Notes under the pieces: model-generated | What the model was told of the DNA's origin: nothing | Database searches by the model: none | The model's input: the letters and a program-made list of their open reading frames with translations, nothing else | Shown here: in pieces, positions 17,113 through 24,076 of the stretch | Numbering within the stretch: the first letter of the stretch is position 1 | How the letters are laid out: every line of letters starts with the position of its first letter | Position numbers and translations under genes: made by a program | Assembly: GCA_004173235.1 (NCBI GenBank) | Contig: SEAC01000010.1 | Location: forward strand, 1 to 61,279 | Length of the DNA: 61,279 nucleotides | Reading direction: 5' to 3' | Origin: Chitinophagaceae bacterium | GTDB lineage: Bacteria; Bacteroidota; Bacteroidia; Chitinophagales; Chitinophagaceae

Positions 17113-18033
17113 CTAGTTCTTGCGGAAGTAAGCGTAGAGCGTGGTGCCGTTCTCACGGTAAATCGAACCCAGGTAGCCTTCGTTGCCCTGGCCATAAAAG
17201 TCGTAAGCCACAACCGCCGTCGATTGACCGTCGGTGATGCCCAGCATTGTGAGCAGCTGCACGGGCGGCGTGGTGCCGTTGAGCAGGAAGTTGTTGACGC
17301 GCGTGAATGTGCGGCGAATCAGCATGGCGTTGATGGCGGCGCTCGTTCCGGGAAGCTGCAGCATGCCGCTTCCTACCACTTTCACCACACCGGTGCTGGT
17401 GGTCTTCATCGCCACCGGCGTATTACTTAAAAAGAAATTCGGTGCCGTCACTCGGCCGCTGTCCTGGATCATCGAATTGAAGCTCACGCTGTCGCCTTCA
17501 TAAGCAGGCAGCGCCGGCGTCCAGGGCAGCTTGTTGGGCGTATACACGTTGCTCTGCGCAGCAAAAGTGATGGTAGCTGTGGGTGGAGCAGGAGGCGCCG
17601 GCGCGGTAAAGCTTAGGGCAGGCAACGAATGACCCAGCTCGAACCAGCCGCCCGAAGAAACCTGGAAGTAGGTGGTGATGTTGACCGGCTGTGTGTTTCC
17701 GCCCACGCCAAAATCAACCAGCTGGCTGCGCGAATAGGTGGCCCCGCCGAACGTAGCATTGGAAGCCGACGCAAAGCGCATCGTATCCACCGTGCCGCCA
17801 GTGAGCGAACTGTAATTCCACGTTTGACCGGAGCCGGTGGTGGGCTGCAACGTACTCACGCCGGTGCCGTAGCGGTTGTACACGGTATAGTTGCCCGCAG
17901 CCATTTGCGTAGTGAGGGATGCCGAGCTCACGTTGGGGCCGGAGCGGCCCGGGGCGGGAGCTGCTTCATCATCTTTCTTTTTGCAGGCCGCGGTAAGCAG
18001 CAACAGGGCGAGGGTGTAATTACGAAGGCGCAT
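17113..18033 (-). CDS. Lipoprotein of unknown function
   Basis: 306 residues from the ATG at 18033. The start is set by the lipoprotein signal MRLRNYTLALLLLTAACKKKDD, with the lipidated Cys at residue 17 or so followed by Lys residues, a common Bacteroidota form. After a short Ala/Pro linker the protein is beta-rich with Gly and Thr, and holds a Pro-rich stretch PAPPAPPT near the middle. A -7-like box (18052-18059) lies 19 bp upstream and a terminator follows, so it is a single-gene unit. I do not recognise a domain. Likely bound to the inner face of the outer membrane or exported to the surface. Confidence 0.8.
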   Translation of the reverse strand: MRLRNYTLALLLLTAACKKKDDEAAPAPGRSGPNVSSASLTTQMAAGNYTVYNRYGTGVSTLQPTTGSGQTWNYSSLTGGTVDTMRFASASNATFGGATYSRSQLVDFGVGGNTQPVNITTYFQVSSGGWFELGHSLPALSFTAPAPPAPPTATITFAAQSNVYTPNKLPWTPALPAYEGDSVSFNSMIQDSGRVTAPNFFLSNTPVAMKTTSTGVVKVVGSGMLQLPGTSAAINAMLIRRTFTRVNNFLLNGTTPPVQLLTMLGITDGQSTAVVAYDFYGQGNEGYLGSIYRENGTTLYAYFRKN

Positions 18034-18051
18034 ATTTTTTTGTTTACACAA

Positions 18052-18059
18052 GAAAGATA
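18052..18059 (-). promoter_or_regulatory. -7-like element TATCTTTC
   Basis: Seven of eight matches to TAnnTTTG on the minus strand, 18 nt before the lipoprotein ATG at 18033. Confidence 0.4.
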
Positions 18060-18083
18060 CGAAAGACGGTGCGGAGGGCCACG

Positions 18084-18109
18084 AAAAAGCCCCGCCGGGC
18101 AGGGGCTTT
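18084..18109 (-). terminator. Intrinsic terminator of the PRC-barrel operon
   Basis: AAAGCCCC 18086-18093 pairs with GGGGCTTT 18102-18109; the minus-strand side continues in T residues. Confidence 0.8.
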
Positions 18110-18132
18110 CCGATATTCCTGGTCAAAGGAGT

Positions 18133-18747
18133 TTAAAGCAGGCCTTTGCGGCGCGCTTCTTCTTCGTCGCGCAGGTTTTGCTCGTGGCGCAGGCGAACCG
18201 TATCCGGGTCGTCGCCGGCCAGCCGGCCAGCAGGAAGCTCTTCGGCCTCCCGCTGCGGCACGCGCGCCTCGCTGCGCTCGCCCCGCTGCATGCGGTGATC
18301 GTCGAAGTGCTCGTGGTTGTAGAAATTCTGGTCGAGGTCTTCACCACCCGGGCCGGAGCCCAGCGCGGTGTGCTCGCGGCCAAATACCTGGCTGATGTCG
18401 AGCTCCGACTTTGGGCCGAGATGCGCGCGGTCGTAGCGCGGCAGCGCACGCAGCTGGTATGGCGTAACACCGGTAAGGATCACGCTGTCGTCGGCCGGGT
18501 GCAGTTGCGCGAAGCCAATGGGCACCAGCACCTTCCGGCTTTCAAGCTGCAGCACCTTGTTGTCGGTGAGCGAAACGAGAATGTAGCGCACGCGTTGCGC
18601 CACCGTGTCGATGATGAGCTCGCTGATCTTTCCAAGCCGGTGACCGTCGCTGCTGATCACGTGCCAGTTGTGAATGTCGGGCTGGCCTTTCACCATTTCA
18701 AAACCCGAGCCCCGCATTTCCTGCAGGCGCTTATGAATCGTTGCCAT
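18133..18747 (-). CDS. PRC-barrel domain protein
   Basis: 204 residues from the ATG at 18747. Residues about 20-95 form a PRC-barrel (HNWHVISSDGHRLGKISELIID, YILVSL, VLVPIGFAQLHP), the small beta-barrel also found in RimM and photosynthetic reaction centre H subunits. The C-terminal half is highly charged, with many Glu, Asp, His and Arg and no clear fold. It lies 29 bp behind a small membrane protein and is probably co-transcribed. In Bacteroidota and Proteobacteria such stand-alone PRC-barrel proteins are often linked to stress and dormancy, but no activity is proven by sequence. Confidence 0.85.
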   Translation of the reverse strand: MATIHKRLQEMRGSGFEMVKGQPDIHNWHVISSDGHRLGKISELIIDTVAQRVRYILVSLTDNKVLQLESRKVLVPIGFAQLHPADDSVILTGVTPYQLRALPRYDRAHLGPKSELDISQVFGREHTALGSGPGGEDLDQNFYNHEHFDDHRMQRGERSEARVPQREAEELPAGRLAGDDPDTVRLRHEQNLRDEEEARRKGLL

Positions 18748-18776
18748 ATAAATCAATTTTAGATGAAGCGATGGGG

Positions 18777-18974
18777 TCAGGGAGTACGCGTGGTGACCGT
18801 GTCGGGCACAGGTTGCGTGGTAGTGGTGGTCGTCGTCGTTTGTGCGGGCGTCGTGTCCTTTGTGTCCTTCTGGTTGCGCCATACGAGGTAGCCGATCACC
18901 GCCGCCACGGCAAGCAGGAGTAAAACCCAGGGTAAAACCGAACGCTTCTTGCGTTGTACTAATAGTTCAGCCAT
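18777..18974 (-). CDS. Small single-span membrane protein
   Basis: 65 residues from the ATG at 18974. A basic start (QRKKRS) precedes one membrane helix (VLPWVLLLLAVAAVIGYLVW), and the tail is Thr-rich (eight Thr in a row) and ends QPVPDTVTTRTP. It sits directly upstream of the PRC-barrel gene. The layout suggests a membrane anchor with a flexible periplasmic tail. Function unknown. Confidence 0.65.
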   Translation of the reverse strand: MAELLVQRKKRSVLPWVLLLLAVAAVIGYLVWRNQKDTKDTTPAQTTTTTTTTQPVPDTVTTRTP

Positions 18975-19080
18975 AACAATGCTTTTATACCTGCTAGTCG
19001 TTATAAATTCTATGCCAGAGGCAGGGTTCTTTGCGCAACTATCGGCCGCTCGTGCAGTGCTTCCAGTGTCCCGGCGCACA

Positions 19081-19105
19081 AAAAGCCCCCGCAAAAGCAG
19101 GGGCT
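19081..19105 (-). terminator. Intrinsic terminator of the 19131-19895 gene
   Basis: AGCCCC and GC on the left pair with GC and GGGGCT on the right around an AAAA loop, with one mismatch; the minus strand then runs into T residues. Confidence 0.75.
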
Positions 19106-19130
19106 GACCTTCTGTCCTATGAGAAAAAAT

Positions 19131-19895
19131 TCACTGGTATTCGTACGTGGTCGTTACACCGGCGCCAGCAGACGTCAGCGGGTAACCTCCTGCATTGAAC
19201 GTATACGTGCGCGTTTCATTGCGGTCGTTGGCCGTTCCGGGCAGGTCGTAGGTGGTGGTGAGCAGCTCGCGGCGCGCGTAGAAGTGCGCCGAAAAGCCCG
19301 CCTGGTCGAGGATCCAGGAGCTCACGAAAGGCATGGGCGATTTGTGCGTGCCGTAGGTGAACGTGGCCTTGTAAAAATTCATTCCGTCCCTCACCTCCGC
19401 AAGCTCGCCATTGGCGTCGTAGGTAAGGGTGAAGTCCATCTCGTCGTTGTCCTGCAGCATTTCGAGGTGGATGCCGGTAACGCGGTTGCCCGTCACCGTG
19501 TAAGTGAGCGCATCGTCTTCAATAAGCGCACCGTCTTGTCCATTGGAGCGCACCCAGCTTTTCAACGTGGCGCTGGCCGGCTTGCCGTTGGCATAGGTGT
19601 AGGTGTAGAGGTTGTGGAAGTCTTCTTCCTTCGAATCCACCGACGTAAGGTTGCCGGCGGCATCGTAAGTGAATGCAGTGCTCTCACTGTTGTTGGCCGT
19701 CTTGAAATGCAACAGCCGGTTCTGGTTGTCGTAGGTAAAGGTGAAGACCTTGCTGACGCCGTTTTCGGTTTCCGTAAGTTTTTTCAGATAAGCAACGCTC
19801 GGCGCAGCGGTGTTGTTCGTTGCTTCCTCTTTCTTTTTGCAAGCCGTGAGGCTGACTGCGGCCAGCGCGCTGGCGGCGATGATGGTGCGTTTCAT
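19131..19895 (-). CDS. Lipoprotein with YD-repeat-like strands
   Basis: 254 residues from the ATG at 19895, whose product begins with a lipoprotein signal (MKRTIIAASALAAVSLTACKKKE). The mature part is built of repeated hairpins of the form FTYDxxNRLLxFKT, FTYDAAGNLTSVDS, YTYANGKP and LTYDANGELAEV, as seen in YD/RHS-type beta repeats and in many Bacteroidota lipoproteins with DUF4595-like folds. It ends VTTTYEYQ. It lies alone between two terminators. The function is unknown; a surface or periplasmic binding role is likely. Confidence 0.8.
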   Translation of the reverse strand: MKRTIIAASALAAVSLTACKKKEEATNNTAAPSVAYLKKLTETENGVSKVFTFTYDNQNRLLHFKTANNSESTAFTYDAAGNLTSVDSKEEDFHNLYTYTYANGKPASATLKSWVRSNGQDGALIEDDALTYTVTGNRVTGIHLEMLQDNDEMDFTLTYDANGELAEVRDGMNFYKATFTYGTHKSPMPFVSSWILDQAGFSAHFYARRELLTTTYDLPGTANDRNETRTYTFNAGGYPLTSAGAGVTTTYEYQ

Positions 19896-20008
19896 GGTTA
19901 TTCGTGGTTTGTGACCACAACGTTCGGCTACGCATTGCAGTGGGCCATCGCCCTTCGCAATGAGTTGGTAAAAGCACGCATTGAATTGAGCCGATATGCG
20001 CGCAAACA

Positions 20009-20037
20009 AAAACCCCTCGCCTGGGGCGAGGGGTTTT
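20009..20037 (-). terminator. Strong terminator of the metalloprotease gene
   Basis: AAAACCCCTCGCC 20009-20021 pairs perfectly with GGCGAGGGGTTTT 20025-20037, loop TGG. It would work in both directions but only the minus-strand gene needs it. Confidence 0.9.
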
Positions 20038-20060
20038 CTATTTCTGCTTTGAGATCAATA

Positions 20061-22625
20061 TCATAGTCGTACGAACTTGAGCGTTGCGGTCTTGCCTTTC
20101 TGCGTGTCGCCCACCAGCTGGTAGGTGCCGGTAGCAAGGCCGGTTGCATCGAAGCGAACGTTGTTCTCGCCCGAAGCAGCCTGCTGCGTGAAGCGCTTCA
20201 CTACGCGGCCGGAAGCGTCGATCACTTTCCACTCGATTTTGGTGGAGCGCGATACCGTTACACGAAGCGTGGAAGTGTTGCGGATCGTGTTCGGCATCAG
20301 CACAACGGTTTGCACATCCGCATTGAGCACGCTCACTGCCGTGCCACCGCAGGCGCCGCCGGTGTTTACAACCAGCAGGGCATCGTTGGAGCGCGTTACC
20401 ACTCCGCAGGCATTCGTCACTTCTACATAGTACGATCCCGCATCGGCGGTTTGGGCCGAAGCGATCGTATAGGTGGCCGATGTGGAGAGCGCACTTGTAT
20501 TGCCCGACTTGTACCACTTGTACGTGAGGCTTGCGTTGCCCGTAGCAGCCACCGAGAAGCTTACCGAGCTGTTGGCGCAAACAGCCTGCGTGGCAGCCGG
20601 CTGCGTGGAGATGCTGGTAGACTTGCAGGTGCTCGTTACGTTCACGTTGTCGATGTAGAGCAGGTTGCCATAGCGCGTCTTGTTCTGCAGCATTACTTCA
20701 ACGGTGCCGCTGGCCAGTGCGCCCGCTGTAGCGACGCGCTCGCGGCGCCAGTCGGCAGCGAGGGGGTTCAGGTAGGGGTCGTCCGAAGAACCTGCAGTAG
20801 CAAGTGCGGTGCCTGCCTTCTGGAACACGCGCGTAGCCGTTGCGCCGCAATCGTTCGACACGAGCACATTCAGCGTATCGTAGTAGCCGGTGTTACCGTA
20901 GTTCTTGTAAGCAACATCGAACGAGATCACCAGCGAGTCGGCGCCCGGTGTAAGCGTTACCGGCACAAGACGGATGTCGTCGGTGCTGTTCACGTTGCTG
21001 TTTTCGTAGTTGTCGATCACGGCCGAACCGGTGCTGCCGCCGGCACCTACATAGGCACGGCGCCAGGTGGTATCACCGTGAACATTGGCAATGTTGAAGT
21101 TGGCGCTGGGGAAGGTACCGCCTTCGAAGTTCTCAATCAGCGGCGCCGTTACCGGGCCGAGGTTGATCGTGGTCTGGATGGCGTCGTTGGCAGTGGCCCC
21201 GTCGGAGCCGCCATTGGGTGCCGATGTGGTCACTTTGATCACGTTGGCGCCGTTCACGAGTGTGATCTGCGGAGCACTCACGATGGTAGTGCTGCCGAAC
21301 GTAAGGTTGAGGCCGTTGATGGTAGTGGTTTGCGTTGCGCCGCTGTTCAGCTGAACACCGATGGTGACGCTGGTGATGGTGGTGTTGCCACGGTTGATGA
21401 TCTCTACGCGGGGCGTAAATGCGCCGGGGCAGAGGGGAACGGAGAAACCGGTAGAAGCGCAACCGGGGCCGGGCTGGTCGGTGAAGATGATGCCGTTCGG
21501 GTTGATGAAGCGCGAAGGCGCGGCATCCAGGTTGGCCGTTCCTACAGGAGCGGTAGCGCCATCAGTGGTGAGGTAGCCGGGACGGAACGTTTCGAGGATG
21601 TAGTGCATCCGCTTTACCTGGTTCACGGTGAACATCGAATAACATGCGTCATCGGTGTAATCCATGAAGTTCTGGTACATCATGCCCGGAGGGTTGGGAG
21701 CCGTGGCAGCGCTGCAACCTGTGGAAGCAACAGTGCCAGTGGGGCAACCCGAGGTGGCGTTGCTGGCGAGCTGGCCGGGGGTGTCGTCGGCAGCGGCGCC
21801 GGAAAGACCCGCACCGAGGCCACCGTTGAGGGTGTTGCCGAAGTCGGCGCCGGCAGAGCAGCCAGAGAAGATGTGGAACAGGCCGAAGTTGTGGCCGATC
21901 TCGTGCACCACCGTACGGCCCATGTTGAAGCTCGGGTCGGAGAAGCAGCCGGTGGAGAACACGCGGTAGTCGATGCAAACACCGTCGATGCCCACCTGGC
22001 TCGAAGCGATCTCGGTTGCGTTGCCCTGGCCGATGGTGGGAGCGATACCGAGCAGGCCGTTGTCGCCAACGCCCACCCAGATGTTGTAGTATTTCGTGAT
22101 GTCCCATGGATCGAGGCCTCCCGTGGTGGAGTGCTTGATATCCTGGTACGTGTCTTCTACGATGGTGATGCTGCCGGTGCGGCGCTCAAGTCCCGTGGTA
22201 AAGCCACCCGTGGGTGTGCGCTTGGCGCGTGCGAAGCGGATCAGCGAGTGGCCGCGCTTGGCGTAGAAGTTAGCCCCGTTCGCCGAGTCGGGGTTGAGAC
22301 CCGAGAAGTCGAGGTTGAGGCGGGCGATCAGCTGGTCTACCTGCGCCTCGGTAATGATGTAAGGATTGCTCAGCACTACGTGCACCACCACCGGGATGGT
22401 CACCGGGGAGGTGATGGCTACAGTGCGCGCCGGCGCCTGCGGAACAGTGCGGGCTTCGAAGGCAGCACGCCACACCGGGTCCTGCATTTTGCGGTTGATG
22501 ACGTCTTCCGTGCCGCAGCGCTTCAGCGATGCGCGGCTACGGGGAGCAGTGTTGAGGTCCTGTGCCTGGGCGCCGAGCGAGGTCAGCAGGCTTAGACCCA
22601 GAAATAAGCGGGTAAACTTTTTCAA
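20061..22625 (-). CDS. M43-type zinc metalloprotease with T9SS type A sorting domain
   Basis: 854 residues with signal peptide (LFLGLSLLTSLGAQAQ). A propeptide-like region precedes the catalytic domain, whose zinc site HEIGHNFGLFH is at 241-251 (HExxHxxGxxH, metzincin) and whose Met-turn region is NFMDYTDDACYSMFT. This is the pregnancy-associated plasma protein A (M43) pattern. Then come a CARDB-like beta domain, a MAM/jelly-roll-like domain (IENFEGGTFPSANFNI to LLYIDNVNV), an Ig-like domain (YKWYKSGN, DAGSYYVEV) and a C-terminal sorting domain (ATGLATGTYQLVG, KFVRL). The start codon is TTG at 22623-22625; no ATG fits before the signal peptide. It is a secreted protease, probably surface-bound. 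Confidence 0.93.
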   Translation of the reverse strand: MKKFTRLFLGLSLLTSLGAQAQDLNTAPRSRASLKRCGTEDVINRKMQDPVWRAAFEARTVPQAPARTVAITSPVTIPVVVHVVLSNPYIITEAQVDQLIARLNLDFSGLNPDSANGANFYAKRGHSLIRFARAKRTPTGGFTTGLERRTGSITIVEDTYQDIKHSTTGGLDPWDITKYYNIWVGVGDNGLLGIAPTIGQGNATEIASSQVGIDGVCIDYRVFSTGCFSDPSFNMGRTVVHEIGHNFGLFHIFSGCSAGADFGNTLNGGLGAGLSGAAADDTPGQLASNATSGCPTGTVASTGCSAATAPNPPGMMYQNFMDYTDDACYSMFTVNQVKRMHYILETFRPGYLTTDGATAPVGTANLDAAPSRFINPNGIIFTDQPGPGCASTGFSVPLCPGAFTPRVEIINRGNTTITSVTIGVQLNSGATQTTTINGLNLTFGSTTIVSAPQITLVNGANVIKVTTSAPNGGSDGATANDAIQTTINLGPVTAPLIENFEGGTFPSANFNIANVHGDTTWRRAYVGAGGSTGSAVIDNYENSNVNSTDDIRLVPVTLTPGADSLVISFDVAYKNYGNTGYYDTLNVLVSNDCGATATRVFQKAGTALATAGSSDDPYLNPLAADWRRERVATAGALASGTVEVMLQNKTRYGNLLYIDNVNVTSTCKSTSISTQPAATQAVCANSSVSFSVAATGNASLTYKWYKSGNTSALSTSATYTIASAQTADAGSYYVEVTNACGVVTRSNDALLVVNTGGACGGTAVSVLNADVQTVVLMPNTIRNTSTLRVTVSRSTKIEWKVIDASGRVVKRFTQQAASGENNVRFDATGLATGTYQLVGDTQKGKTATLKFVRL

Positions 22626-22764
22626 AGCAGAAAGTTTGGCGTTTAAGAAATAATATAGGGACTAAAATTAATGAATACCGGCAAAACCGCCGTCAAAAGG
22701 CCGACAAAAGGCGGGATTGCGGCGTTAATTAAAGTTAACCGGACGGTTACGCGCACACGCGATT

Positions 22765-23691
22765 TCAGAATTTAACCTGCAACCCCAGGCCCACCAACGA
22801 TTTTACCTGCAACGCGGGCCGGTTCTTCTCCGGTCCAAACACGCGCGCATCGTCGTCATAGATGAGGTCTACGTTCCAGGTGGCGGCGAGCACTTTCCAG
22901 AGCTTTACCGAAATCTGGTTCGTAAAGAACACGTCCACGTTTTGCGGGTTGCGCAGGTAGTTGCTATACAGGTCGAGGCGGCCCTTGTAGGTAAGGTTGG
23001 GCGTGAGGTCTTTCCAGTAGTTGACCGTAGCAAACGCTCCGATCTCGCGGTTGCTGTGGCGGCCCGGCTCCACGCCGTAGAGGCCTTTCGCCGAAAGGCT
23101 GTCGTCTTTTACGATCACCCAGCGCACCGTTGCCGGCGAGAAGAAAATGGACAGCTGCTTGGTAGGCTTATAGTCGAGACCCACGGATGTGAGCACATAA
23201 GCAGGAGAGAGGAAGGCGGATGAAAGCGTCTTCTCGTCGTTGCTGTAGCTGTAGCCGCGCAAAAACTGCGAGCGGAAGTTGAAGAGCGCCGCGGCATTCA
23301 GCTTTGGCGTGAGCACGAACCCGAACTTGGACAGGTAGTCGATGCGATCGTCGTTCTTGCGGCTGCCCAGCGAGGAGGTGCGCACAAAGCCAAAGGCGAA
23401 ATCGATGGTGTTGTCCCAGGCGTGCCGCGGACTTTTATACGAAGAGAACAGGCTGAGCGAGCTGCCGATGGCCAGCGAAAAATCGTCGCCGCCTGCCGCC
23501 CAGTTGCTGAGCGTGCCCTGCGACAGGTTGAGGTTGGCGATGCCGCCTCGCTTCCAGGTGCGCGTGGTATCGTGGGTGGGAGCGGCATTCTTTTGCACTT
23601 CGGTTTGCAGCTGCGTAACGGTCTTGTCCTGCGCCGCGGTGGTTGCTGCGAGTGCAAGCAGCCCGCCCAGGAGCACGGTAGGTTTGTTCAT
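22765..23691 (-). CDS. DUF3078 outer-membrane barrel-like protein
   Basis: 308 residues from the ATG at 23691, starting a signal peptide (MNKPTVLLGGLLALAATTAAQ). The mature part has the DUF3078 order: TWKRGGIANLNLSQGTLSNWAAGG, then alternating strands with aromatic ends, and a last strand LVGLGLQVKF ending in Phe, as outer-membrane barrels do. It stands alone; a -7-like box TACTTTTA ends only 4 nt before the ATG. The family is common in Bacteroidota and its role is not known. Confidence 0.88.
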   Translation of the reverse strand: MNKPTVLLGGLLALAATTAAQDKTVTQLQTEVQKNAAPTHDTTRTWKRGGIANLNLSQGTLSNWAAGGDDFSLAIGSSLSLFSSYKSPRHAWDNTIDFAFGFVRTSSLGSRKNDDRIDYLSKFGFVLTPKLNAAALFNFRSQFLRGYSYSNDEKTLSSAFLSPAYVLTSVGLDYKPTKQLSIFFSPATVRWVIVKDDSLSAKGLYGVEPGRHSNREIGAFATVNYWKDLTPNLTYKGRLDLYSNYLRNPQNVDVFFTNQISVKLWKVLAATWNVDLIYDDDARVFGPEKNRPALQVKSLVGLGLQVKF

Positions 23692-23695
23692 TTCA

Positions 23696-23703
23696 TAAAA
23701 GTA
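23696..23703 (-). promoter_or_regulatory. -7-like element TACTTTTA abutting the DUF3078 start
   Basis: Seven of eight matches to TAnnTTTG; only TGAA separates it from the ATG, which implies a leaderless or nearly leaderless mRNA. Confidence 0.35.
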
Positions 23704-23819
23704 AACGGTGGCTGCCATACGGTTTTAACGAAGCGTGGGGCTTCGGAACAAAACAACAGGAGTCGTTTCCGCGCCCGATTCAACCTTGGGTGGGGCCAGG
23801 ATTCAAACTTTCGGTGCGG

Positions 23820-23922
23820 GGACAGGCTGAATTGACCCCAAACGCCAAAGTTTACCCCTGGAACAGGGCTGATTTGACCCCAAACACCACAGTTTACCCC
23901 TGGAACAGGCTGTGCCAACCCC
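23820..23922. repeat. 42-bp tandem repeat, about 2.4 copies
   Basis: The unit (GAACAGGCTGATTTGACCCC, then CAAACACCACAGTTTACCCCTG) occurs at 23820-23861 and 23862-23903 and starts again at 23904. A weaker fourth copy lies upstream (23795-23825). On the minus strand it keeps an open frame of a 14-residue repeat (PVPGVNFGVWGQ), but there is no start or promoter for it. The rest of the 23704-24049 spacer holds no gene I can support. Confidence 0.7.
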
Positions 23923-24049
23923 AACCCTGGGGTGCGCCCGAATCAGGACTGTCCCGGTTCCCGACCCGCCTTTGTAGTGCGAAAGGGGGCCTTCCTACCA
24001 TTCATCAGCGGGTTAACCTTATTTAACAGCTGCAAACCAAATGTGCGAA

Positions 24050-24057
24050 TATCTTCG
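24050..24057 (+). promoter_or_regulatory. -7-like element TATCTTCG of the 24077 gene
   Basis: Seven of eight matches to TAnnTTTG, 19 nt before the ATG. Confidence 0.4.
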
Positions 24058-24076
24058 TAGAACCAATTACTAACGC

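Noticed and set aside
20310..22595. 761-codon plus-strand frame opposite the metalloprotease gene
   Set aside because: It is the mirror of a gene with an intact zinc site and sorting domain; its product is Gly/Ala/Arg/Val filler without motifs.
23776..23815. tRNA 3'-half-like sequence on the minus strand
   Set aside because: GTTTGAATCCTGG looks like a T loop, but the T stem does not pair and no anticodon arm or acceptor partner is present; it is part of the degenerate tandem repeat.
23688..23924. Minus-strand frame with 14-residue repeats
   Set aside because: It arises from the 42-bp tandem repeat, overlaps the DUF3078 start and has no start signal.
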